Translations under genes and position numbers: made by a program
Shown: piece after piece, positions 19,401-25,299 of the stretch
Position numbering within the stretch: the first letter of the stretch is position 1
How the letters are laid out: every line of letters begins with the position of its first letter
Notes under the pieces: model-generated
The model's database searches: none
What the model saw: the letters and a program-made list of their open reading frames with translations, nothing else
Told to the model about the DNA's origin: nothing
DNA from: Bacteroidales bacterium
GTDB lineage: Bacteria; Bacteroidota; Bacteroidia; Bacteroidales; UBA932
NCBI GenBank assembly: GCA_017617035.1
Contig: JAFZWV010000001.1
Span: 1 to 44,619, forward strand
DNA length: 44,619 nucleotides
Direction of reading: 5' to 3'

Positions 19401-20021
19401 GCTGACTGCACCCGTACCATCTGGGAGATTCCTGTCATCAACGGCGTAGTCAGTGACACACCTATTACGGCTCCTAGGGGCGTAACAGCTGCCGGTAACT
19501 ATATTGGTAGTCTCTACATCTATGAGTACACCGGAAGCGCCCTCGGCCAGATCTTCAAGGGTGCTCCTTGGTCTTACAACGGAACCGGCGGCGAGCGCCA
19601 CGGTCTCTACTACTCCAATGTCGGTCAGGCCGGTTACATTGCATGGACATGGGGTCTCGATCCTTACGGAGTCGCTATCCCTGCTCTTGAGTCCAATGTT
19701 CAGTCTCCTAAGTTCCTCACCGTTAACGGACAGAAGTACTTCATGTATGTCTCTGCTCCTACCAAGCAGGGCTACCTCCGTCTTGTTCCTATCAGCGGTT
19801 CGAACTACAAGGCTGGCTTCGAGGCTCTTCCTAAGGACCTCACCGAGCTCGACGCTGTTTCTACCGTCTACACTCTGGTTGTCCAGGGTAACAAGACTGG
19901 CACTGGCCCTACCGGAACCAACGGTACCGGCTTCTGCGATTGGACTGTTATCGATGGCAAGACCTATGTCATCGCCGGTGCAACCGAGAACGGCTGGAGC
20001 TGCTTCGTATTCAACGAGTAA
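16401..20021 (+). CDS. Large surface lipoprotein: DUF4988 coiled coil, collagen-like tract, duplicated beta-helix
   Basis: A 1206-residue lipoprotein with lipobox MVGC (about residue 18). Order of parts: a heptad coiled coil (about 20-55, LETLEDQVAANKKAIEKLQ); a DUF4988-like segment with a collagen-like run of GKD/GTN triplets (about 83-113); a BACON-like domain (about 230-312, ending LQTITIAQKA); two tandem right-handed beta-helix (pectate-lyase-like) modules at about 316-565 and 570-825, clearly duplicated (TTIQAALTAAEALTEGTASI versus ATLQAAVDAAKALTSGTAEI); and a C-terminal beta-rich domain of about 380 residues of unknown family. The collagen-like and coiled-coil parts suggest a trimeric stalk displaying the helix modules. 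It may bind or cleave glycans; no lyase catalytic residues could be assigned. It ends at an intrinsic terminator. Confidence 0.85.
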   Translation: MKKILLAVLGAAVLMVGCTKELETMVKDINTRLETLEDQVAANKKAIEKLQSGAVIEKVEELTDHSGWTIYLTGNDAPLVIYNGKDGKNGTNGTNGSNGKDGKDGKDGKDGVDGDSFFESVEIVGEEVVFTLVGGQTIVVPYAKAFRIVLAKSFDVVPGVNKIPYTLENATEEATVTADAYYPYWATVDEEGKTIDVEAPDPFVRGYVMVFAQDVQNRSSIKRIDFVEKPYAIVTDAEEVAIAGGDIEVPVVSNTAIEILDETEDWLSYKETKATNYTVVLVAEANTGAARSSSVKVVRASDKLVLQTITIAQKAAPAVVLNGTQEFTTIQAALTAAEALTEGTASIVLGDYPFAEAVKIDGAKIAVPVVIDGKGLATLTGGIETFKNATTIKNMTIIPAEGNKATLGGAYANSNYDSAIHITEAGYGVVIDGVTFNNTLANATSVYIANQGTSAVKDVVKNCKFGGEGQRAMQVYGGPIDILDNEFTAAYSYVMRVGSLAPATVIAGNKFNCTSTAAVNVHSSLAAGATITFGDGVVDTNEYGAGIANIVNGGTSNAITIAPAAYATLPVVNSAVKFNGLPYATLQAAVDAAKALTSGTAEIKVQAGATLVEEVKITGFTVPVVIDGGDQSTTLVGSFELKGVKATIKNFTINTTETSTTTMGETDWYTNTHTTGIEIDGGGFGVLVENVTINVGVDDGTGVWIGTAKGAERDVFRNVTINGTDSRGRKMQIYNTIAEVSNCTFNGSYSYGIRIGYGPNDVILKGNRFNSAGKSGEAQAIQTYGMANSKLTFGDGLKNDNTQDGSFRSLLGSNSQWLFSNNGNHFAPDIEYADAVTTFDLRIIDQLGRVWAKWHAEDNTWDDAICDPAANNWDRHAAVLGRYFYVPSAHKVDTKIAVFDVLTGEHVYTITEGLDASKGLFKVCSIAKLGEAVYVSSMSNSGDLAIYKLTDKVGGYYTKATLAQAIAVPTGERFGDDMNSVGDDTEGSLIFVSYSTAGANADCTRTIWEIPVINGVVSDTPITAPRGVTAAGNYIGSLYIYEYTGSALGQIFKGAPWSYNGTGGERHGLYYSNVGQAGYIAWTWGLDPYGVAIPALESNVQSPKFLTVNGQKYFMYVSAPTKQGYLRLVPISGSNYKAGFEALPKDLTELDAVSTVYTLVVQGNKTGTGPTGTNGTGFCDWTVIDGKTYVIAGATENGWSCFVFNE

Positions 20022-20041
20022 GATTTAACTCTCTAATAATT

Positions 20042-20072
20042 AAGGCGGAACCCGAAAGTTCCGCCTTTTTTT
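20042..20072 (+). terminator. Intrinsic terminator after the beta-helix lipoprotein
   Basis: AAGGCGGAAC (20042-20051) pairs perfectly with GTTCCGCCTT (20058-20067) around a CCGAAA loop and is followed by a T run to 20072. Confidence 0.93.
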
Positions 20073-20074
20073 GT

Positions 20075-20082
20075 TAACTTTG
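20075..20082 (+). promoter_or_regulatory. Promoter -7 box (TAACTTTG) for the FAD oxidoreductase
   Basis: An exact TAnnTTTG match begins two bases after the end of the upstream terminator's T run. The transcript would start near 20088, about 16 bases before the ATG at 20104. This excludes the in-frame start at 20071. Confidence 0.72.
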
Positions 20083-20103
20083 AGAAATAACTATAATTCG
20101 AAT

Positions 20104-21906
20104 ATGAAGAGAATCGTTTTTGCTGCAGTGGCGGTCCTTTGCGCGATAGCGTGTACGCAGAAAGTTGATGTTCTGGTAGTGGGCGGCGGTGCGTCCGGTA
20201 CTGCGGCCGGTGTTCAGGCTGCGCGAATGGGCGCGCGTACGATGATAGTGGAGGAGACGCCATGGCTGGGAGGCATGCTTACTTCGGCCGGAGTGTCGGC
20301 TATCGACGGAAACTACCGCCTGCGCGGCGGCATCTTCCGCGAGTTCACCGACGCCGTAGCCGAGCATTATGGCGGCTACGATTCCCTCAAGACCGGCTGG
20401 GTCAGCCATATTCAGTTCGAGCCCAGGGTCGGAGAAGCAATACTCGAAGACATGGCCGCGGCCGAGCGCAAACTCCAGGTCGTCAAAGGCCTGGTGTTCG
20501 TCCATGCCCATAAACTTGACCATGGCTGGGATGTCTGCTTCGACGACCCCGACGGCGAGCGCGTGACGATTCGCTGCAAGGTGCTGATCGACGGCACTGA
20601 GCTCGGCGATGTCGCGAAAGCCTGCGGAGTCGCGTACCATATCGGCTTCGACCCGCGCAGCTACACCGGCGAGGAGATGGCCCTGGAGGAGGGCAACGAC
20701 ATCGTCCAGGATATGACCATGGTCATGACCATCAAGGACTACGGCCCGGACGCCGACATGACTATCCCGCGCCCCGAGGGCTACGACCAGAGCATGTTCG
20801 TGAACTGCTGTAAGAACCCGCTCAACGATGCTTCAATCTCGAAGGGCCAGCCGCTTTGGTCGCCCGAGATGATGCTCTCCTACGGTCTGTTGCCTGGCGG
20901 CGAGATGATGATCAACTGGCCGGTTGAGGCGAACGACTTCTACGCCAACATCATCGATATGACGCGCGAGCAGCGGGATTCGGTTATTGCCGTGGCCAAG
21001 CAGCGGACGCTCGGCTTCCTGTATTTCTTGCAGACTGGTCTGGGCATGAAGAACCTTGGCCTTGCCCCCGAGTATCCGTCGGAAGACGGCCTTGCGCTCT
21101 TCCCGTACTATCGCGAGAGCCGCCGCATCGAAGGCGAGCACCTGTTTACCCTGGACGAGGCCCGCGAACGCTATTCGACCAATGCATACCGTACCGGCAT
21201 CGCGGTGGGGGACTATCCGGTCGACCACCATCACCATGCCCACCCGTCATGGGAGTCGCTGCCGAAGATGATATTCGCGCCCATCCCTTCGTTCACCCTG
21301 TCTCTGGGATCGCTGATTCCGCTGAAGGTTGAGGACCTGGTTGTTGCGGAGAAGTCAATCAGCGTGACTAATCTTATTAACGGCTCGACCCGCCTGCAGC
21401 CCGTCGTCGTCGAAATCGGCCAGGCAGCCGGAGTGCTGGCCGCACTTGCGGTTAAGCGTCGCTGCCCGGTGCGTTCGGTCGACGTGCGTTCGGTTCAGAA
21501 GGAGCTGCTCGCCGCGGGCGCCTACCTGCAGCCCTGGCTCGACCTTAAACCTGGAGAAGAAGGCTTCGAAGCAATTCAAAGAGTCTCCTCTACCGGCATT
21601 CTCCGCGGCGAGGGCCGCAATGTCGGCTGGTCCAACGAATCTTGGCTCCACACTTCGGATCCTCTTCGCTGGAACGAACTCGACCTGGGCGAGTACTACG
21701 ACTGTTGTGTCGTCGACTCCTCCGACCCCGTCACTCTGGGCGAATTCTATGAATTGCTCGCCGGTCTCGGTGCGAAGATCCCAGACGATGTCATTCCGAG
21801 CGAAGCGAAGGAATCTTCTATCTCCCGCCTCGACGCCGCGATCCTGATCGATAAATACCTCGATCCTTTCTCCAGGCCGGTAGACTTCAACGGAAATCTC
21901 CTTTAA
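20104..21906 (+). CDS. FAD-dependent oxidoreductase lipoprotein (FAD_oxidored family)
   Basis: Predicted exported flavoprotein of 600 residues. The signal peptide ends at lipobox AIAC (about residue 16), and the nucleotide-binding Rossmann motif VLVVGGGASGTAAGVQAARMG follows almost directly. WLGGMLTSAGV (about 55-65) is typical of the PF12831 family, whose members are common in carbohydrate utilisation loci. It probably oxidises or reduces a sugar or sugar-derived compound, but the substrate is not known. The C-terminal part (about 485-600) resembles the SLH-like end seen in related Bacteroidota enzymes. Codons at 21790-21816 (about residues 563-571, IPSEAKESS) come from a genomic palindromic repeat in frame. 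It is transcribed alone from its own promoter. Confidence 0.85.
   Translation: MKRIVFAAVAVLCAIACTQKVDVLVVGGGASGTAAGVQAARMGARTMIVEETPWLGGMLTSAGVSAIDGNYRLRGGIFREFTDAVAEHYGGYDSLKTGWVSHIQFEPRVGEAILEDMAAAERKLQVVKGLVFVHAHKLDHGWDVCFDDPDGERVTIRCKVLIDGTELGDVAKACGVAYHIGFDPRSYTGEEMALEEGNDIVQDMTMVMTIKDYGPDADMTIPRPEGYDQSMFVNCCKNPLNDASISKGQPLWSPEMMLSYGLLPGGEMMINWPVEANDFYANIIDMTREQRDSVIAVAKQRTLGFLYFLQTGLGMKNLGLAPEYPSEDGLALFPYYRESRRIEGEHLFTLDEARERYSTNAYRTGIAVGDYPVDHHHHAHPSWESLPKMIFAPIPSFTLSLGSLIPLKVEDLVVAEKSISVTNLINGSTRLQPVVVEIGQAAGVLAALAVKRRCPVRSVDVRSVQKELLAAGAYLQPWLDLKPGEEGFEAIQRVSSTGILRGEGRNVGWSNESWLHTSDPLRWNELDLGEYYDCCVVDSSDPVTLGEFYELLAGLGAKIPDDVIPSEAKESSISRLDAAILIDKYLDPFSRPVDFNGNLL
21790..21816. repeat. 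GTCATTCCGAGCGAAG repeat inside the FAD oxidoreductase gene
   Basis: A 27-base copy, GTCATTCCGAGCGAAG followed by CGAAGGAATCT, lying in frame near the 3' end of the gene. Related copies are at 5368-5394, 38524-38560 and 39919-39991. Confidence 0.8.
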
Positions 21907-21927
21907 TAACCCCCGCTCACCCGCTAA

Positions 21928-22020
21928 GCGTGCACACTCTCCTTAAATCAGGAGGGAGTATGAGCAAAAAAGGCCAAAAATGAACATACCCCCCGGTTTT
22001 TGCCGGGGGGTATGCACGTT
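21928..22020 (+). repeat. Paired-hairpin (REP/BIME-like) element, copy 1
   Basis: Starts GCGTGCACACTCTCC, forms one hairpin closing at GGAGGGAGTATG, continues with an A-rich spacer AAAAAAGGCCAAAAA (21965-21979), then a strong hairpin CATACCCCCCGG / CCGGGGGGTATG (21985-22014), and ends GCACG. The same plan is seen at 25120-25212 in the same orientation. There is no T run, so it is not an ordinary terminator, although the second hairpin could stop transcription of the convergent genes. Confidence 0.75.
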
Positions 22021-22036
22021 TTCGGTTCAACCGAAT

Positions 22037-23128
22037 CTATTTTTTCATATGTCTTTTGATGTGCGGGAGCAGCCACTCGGCGTAGCGCATCATGCCGAGG
22101 TCGGTGAAGTGCGTGTTTTCGACGAAAGCTTCGTTGTCGTCTCCGACCATATCATCAGACTTGACGTACCAGATCTTTTTCTCTCCCTGCTTCTTTAGCT
22201 TCTTAAACAGAGCTCTTTGCGCGGCGTTTTTCTTGTCGACTTCTCCCCTTATGAAACTGTCCCACTCATAATGTGCGAAGTGAGGATCTTCAAGGAACAG
22301 TATCGGCACATCCGGATGTGCGTCGCGCACTATCCTGAAGAACTTCTCTCCTTCCTCGCCGGCGATCAGGTAATCCCAGGCGTTTGGAACGTAATCGAAT
22401 ACTATTAATGCGGGGTCCTCGACCGAGGCTATCAGTTCCGCTATCTCATAATCGAGCAGAGCGTTTCCGCTGAAGCCCAGGTTGATTACCTCGCGGTTCA
22501 GTCTGCGGGAAATGATGCTGGTGTGGCACATTCCAGGCCTGTTGGCGCATCCGCCCTGAAGGATAGACGTGCCGTACATCACAATCGGCCTTTCGTGCTT
22601 AGGGCTGTCGACCGCCGGCTGCTCGACCACTGCCGTGGAATCGACTCCGATCTCAAGAGAGGTAATCCCATCGTACAGAGGCAGATATAGCATGTACTCG
22701 CGCCACTCGGGGGTCATGTTTGCGACGATTCGGTCGGTTGTAGTTTTCCCGTCGATCTTCGGCTTACCGGCTCCCATGAAACGCCATTCGTTTTTCGCGG
22801 TAAGCGTGTAGAGGTCAACGCCGCGTGTGCCGATCAGGGTCTGGTGGTTCATGTGGTTGCCGAACTTCGCGGTCCAGCGGCACCAGATCGCCGTGCTGTT
22901 GGAGCGGAACCTTATATACAATCCCGCGCTGTTGCGGCCAAGATACCAGACGGCGTCGCGCGAACGACCTTCGAACTCGGCAGGCAGGCGCTCGTAGCGC
23001 TCTTTTGTGTCATGACGGGCCTTGCCGTAGAGGGGTAATTCGTCGGCGTTGGTCCAGACTTGGGCCTTAACCGGAAGTGCGGCTGCCAACAGCAGAGCAG
23101 CCATAGCGAAGATTCTACTTGAATTCAT
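22037..23128 (-). CDS. SGNH-fold hydrolase/esterase with N-terminal beta domain
   Basis: A secreted 363-residue enzyme (signal peptide cut after LPVKAQ, about residue 22). An N-terminal beta-sandwich (about 30-160) precedes an SGNH hydrolase domain: GTSILQGG (about 180-187) carries the nucleophile Ser, GFSGNALLD the Gly/Asn oxyanion block, DYVPNAWD a block near residue 250, and ENTHFTDLGM near the C-terminus the catalytic Asp/His region. Family members remove acetyl or other acyl groups from glycans. The start overlaps the stop of the upstream esterase gene by 14 bases, so the two are translationally coupled. A hairpin element of the REP type follows directly downstream. Confidence 0.85.
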   Translation of the reverse strand: MNSSRIFAMAALLLAAALPVKAQVWTNADELPLYGKARHDTKERYERLPAEFEGRSRDAVWYLGRNSAGLYIRFRSNSTAIWCRWTAKFGNHMNHQTLIGTRGVDLYTLTAKNEWRFMGAGKPKIDGKTTTDRIVANMTPEWREYMLYLPLYDGITSLEIGVDSTAVVEQPAVDSPKHERPIVMYGTSILQGGCANRPGMCHTSIISRRLNREVINLGFSGNALLDYEIAELIASVEDPALIVFDYVPNAWDYLIAGEEGEKFFRIVRDAHPDVPILFLEDPHFAHYEWDSFIRGEVDKKNAAQRALFKKLKKQGEKKIWYVKSDDMVGDDNEAFVENTHFTDLGMMRYAEWLLPHIKRHMKK

Positions 23129-24200
23129 AGGACTTCATGGGGAGATCCCAGTTCATGAGGGTTGAGATGAACGGAGCCACGACGCTCGCGACCTTGCGGT
23201 TGCCGCTGTAGTTGGGGTGCCATGCCGCTCCGAGGTCGGTGTCGTCGTAGCGGAAGCAGCCTTTCATGATGGGCACGACCTGGATATTCTTGAGCCCGCT
23301 GCGCTCCACGGCCGCATAGACATAGTCGTCCATCAGCTCGTCGCAGGGCGAGGCCATGCAAATGATGGGGACTTCGGGACCATGGAAAGCGCGCACCTTC
23401 TCGAGCAGCACTTTGTAGTTCTCGCACCATGCCGCCAGGCTCGGCTGTTTCCCGACCGAGAAGTCGTTGGTCCCAAGGTAGATGACGACCAGGTCCGGCT
23501 GGTAAGTCGGAGTCCATGCATCCTTCTTGAGCCCGTCGAAGGTCTGGCTATAACGCACGACCATGTTCTCGGTGGCATCGAAGTCGCCGTAATTGCGTAC
23601 GATTCCACGGCCGCTGTGGCTGATATGCACGGTCTCAGCATCGAACAAACGACCGAGAATTGCGGCGTAAGTGCGGGCGGGATTCTCCTCGGAAATGAGG
23701 AACGGGCCGTCGTGGTGGAGGGCTTCCATGCCGTAGCCGCAGGTGTAGGAGTCGCCGATAAACTCGATGAGACGCCTCTTCGGAGCGGGTGCCTCGTCGA
23801 ACTTGCCTTCGGTATAGAGTTCAGTAAGAGTAAAAGCGCCAAATTCTCCCTCCGTACGCTTCTGAAGGATAACGGTGTGTTCGGCGGCCTTTTTAGTGTC
23901 CACTAAAGTGATCAGGGTATCAGACCAAATCTTCAGGACGCGGTCCTCGATAGGACCCTGCTCGGAATCCACCCAAAGATTGAAATACTCGGTCTGGTTC
24001 GCCGAGCATACCATCTTGAGAGACTTGCCCTTAAACTTGAGCCTGACGGTAGTGGCGCTCCAGTCGAAACTGACGGAACCGTCTTCCTGGACTTCGGTAC
24101 GTCCGATATAAGAAATCTTCGAGTCGGAGCCCTTGATAGTCTCGGCTCCGCAAAGAATGCAGCTCAACAGCGCTGCCGCTATAAGAAGAGTCTTTTTCAT
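23115..24200 (-). CDS. CE2-like SGNH carbohydrate esterase
   Basis: A secreted 361-residue esterase with signal peptide (cut after about residue 19). An N-terminal jelly-roll (about 20-140) is followed by an SGNH domain with GDSYTCGYG (about 149-157, Ser nucleophile), SHSGRGIVRNYGD (oxyanion), YLGTNDFS (about 243-250) and AAWHPNYSGN (about 324-333, catalytic His). This two-domain order and these motifs match carbohydrate esterase family 2 deacetylases. It would remove O-acetyl groups from a glycan so glycosidases can act. It is the first gene of the two-gene esterase operon, with a -7 box only a few bases before its ATG. Confidence 0.87.
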   Translation of the reverse strand: MKKTLLIAAALLSCILCGAETIKGSDSKISYIGRTEVQEDGSVSFDWSATTVRLKFKGKSLKMVCSANQTEYFNLWVDSEQGPIEDRVLKIWSDTLITLVDTKKAAEHTVILQKRTEGEFGAFTLTELYTEGKFDEAPAPKRRLIEFIGDSYTCGYGMEALHHDGPFLISEENPARTYAAILGRLFDAETVHISHSGRGIVRNYGDFDATENMVVRYSQTFDGLKKDAWTPTYQPDLVVIYLGTNDFSVGKQPSLAAWCENYKVLLEKVRAFHGPEVPIICMASPCDELMDDYVYAAVERSGLKNIQVVPIMKGCFRYDDTDLGAAWHPNYSGNRKVASVVAPFISTLMNWDLPMKSYEFK

Positions 24201-24205
24201 ATCTA

Positions 24206-24213
24206 CAAATGTA
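24206..24213 (-). promoter_or_regulatory. Promoter -7 box (TACATTTG) for the esterase operon
   Basis: An exact TAnnTTTG match on the minus strand ends 6 bases before the ATG at 24200. The expected transcription start (5-8 bases downstream) falls on or next to the start codon, so the mRNA would be leaderless or nearly so. Confidence 0.6.
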
Positions 24214-24224
24214 CCAAAAAAGTA

Positions 24225-25010
24225 TCAGACTTTATCTATAAGATTCGCCGCCTCGGAGTAGGTTATCCCGCAAGCTCTGGCCGCTTGAGTGAGATCCGCG
24301 CTGAAACGGTATCTGATCTGTCTAAGACACTCGGTTTGCTCATCTCGTGTTAGTTCTGAAAACGAGTTTTTTTGAAACAGGCTTCGAAGAAGTTCCGGGA
24401 GAGCTTTGAAAATGGTTTGATCTGTAAAAGCGGGGAGATTATACTCCGAGGAAAGTCTTTTTTTTGCTTTGGAAGAGTTGCGGATGAAATAATCCATTCT
24501 TTGTGGAGACCTGAAACGTTGTTCTACCGAAGCTGTTTTTACATAGTTATCGGGGAGAATAAAACTTCTATCTCCAATAATCCAATTACCGGGCAGAGAC
24601 TCGGCAGAATGAAGTATTTTTCTTAAAGACCGCTTTGAGTAATCGCTCAGGCAACTTCCTTGGGATTTTACTGGTTTAAAATACACATTGCCGGATCCCC
24701 ACGGGTATTGGCTGGGATGGAGGCAGATGCCGGCAACGACACAGTTCATAAGAACATATGCTAGAGCTCGTTCGAGGTTTTCTCCCTCAAGTGGAATCAA
24801 CTCCACATCCAAATCATTTTCGTTTAGCAGTTGCTTAATACCATACTTGAGTTGGTAATAATGAGAGTACCGGCGCTTCAAGTCATTCACAAATCTAACA
24901 GCGTCCTCTTTCTCGCCATATAAGACGAAGTGGACATGGTTCGACATTAAGATGAAAGCAAGGATAAATACTCCATTATGAATAAATGCTTCAATCGCCA
25001 CATAATTCAT
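24225..25010 (-). CDS. REP-associated tyrosine transposase (RAYT, Y1_Tnp)
   Basis: Single-strand DNA transposase/nuclease of the Y1 (HUH) type. From the first in-frame ATG at 25010 it has 261 residues. The HUH motif is in LMSNHVHFVLYG (about residues 22-33), and the candidate catalytic Tyr lies in LKRRYSHYYQLKYG (about 44-57). The C-terminal region (about 165-261) has a helical RYRFSADLTQAARACGITYSEA segment typical of Bacteroidota RAYTs. The frame is open upstream of 25010 and reads STEHLEDALWFRDDDDFTVG, which also belongs to the family, so the native protein starts further upstream. See the separate entry for 25011-25103. RAYTs mobilise palindromic REP sequences, and two paired-hairpin elements flank this module. 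Confidence 0.88.
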   Translation of the reverse strand: MNYVAIEAFIHNGVFILAFILMSNHVHFVLYGEKEDAVRFVNDLKRRYSHYYQLKYGIKQLLNENDLDVELIPLEGENLERALAYVLMNCVVAGICLHPSQYPWGSGNVYFKPVKSQGSCLSDYSKRSLRKILHSAESLPGNWIIGDRSFILPDNYVKTASVEQRFRSPQRMDYFIRNSSKAKKRLSSEYNLPAFTDQTIFKALPELLRSLFQKNSFSELTRDEQTECLRQIRYRFSADLTQAARACGITYSEAANLIDKV

Positions 25011-25103
25011 CCCTACCGTAAAATCGTCATCATCACGGAACCATAAAGCATCCTCGAGGTGTTCCGTCGAGTTTTTTCTCTTTTTGTCCCGTCCTCACGG
25101 CAT
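25011..25103 (-). other. Upstream in-frame part of the RAYT gene, interrupted by TGA
   Basis: Minus-strand codons from ATG at 25103 read M-P, then TGA at 25097-25095, then an open frame (GRDKKRKNSTEHLEDALWFR) continuing into the RAYT. The residues after the stop look like the normal RAYT N-terminus, so either the gene carries a nonsense mutation at codon 3 or it starts at a non-ATG codon. No ATG, GTG or TTG lies in frame between 25094 and 25013. Confidence 0.6.
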
Positions 25104-25119
25104 AAGTTTATTCACCTTA

Positions 25120-25212
25120 GCGTGCATACCCACATCAAAAAACAGGGGAGTATGCGCGAAAAAGGACAAAAACGCTCATACTCCCCTTAAAAATGAGGAG
25201 GGTATGCACGCA
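25120..25212 (+). repeat. Paired-hairpin (REP/BIME-like) element, copy 2
   Basis: Begins GCGTGCATACCC and ends GGTATGCACGC, with two internal hairpins (CATACCC...GGGGAGTATG and CATACTCCCC...GGAGGGTATG) separated by AAAAAGGACAAAAA. It is the same size and orientation as 21928-22020 and lies 16 bases upstream of the RAYT's likely original start. Confidence 0.78.
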
Positions 25213-25270
25213 GGAGTGGGAACCGATCGGAGCGATGGCTGGCTGTGCGCTGAAAACAGAAAAAAATACG

Positions 25271-25278
25271 TAAATTAG
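25271..25278 (+). promoter_or_regulatory. Weak candidate -7 box (TAAATTAG) for the GH89 operon
   Basis: TAAATTAG differs at one position from TAnnTTTG and lies 21 bases before the ATG at 25300. This is the only candidate found ahead of the seven-gene operon in the 88 bases between the hairpin element and the gene. Confidence 0.3.
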
Positions 25279-25299
25279 AGGACTAAACTGCAGAGACCG

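Noticed and set aside
21985-22014. Strong GC-rich hairpin as the terminator of the FAD oxidoreductase or esterase genes
   Set aside because: No T run follows the stem on either strand, and the same structure recurs at 25120-25212, so it is better read as part of a REP-like element, though it may hinder transcription.
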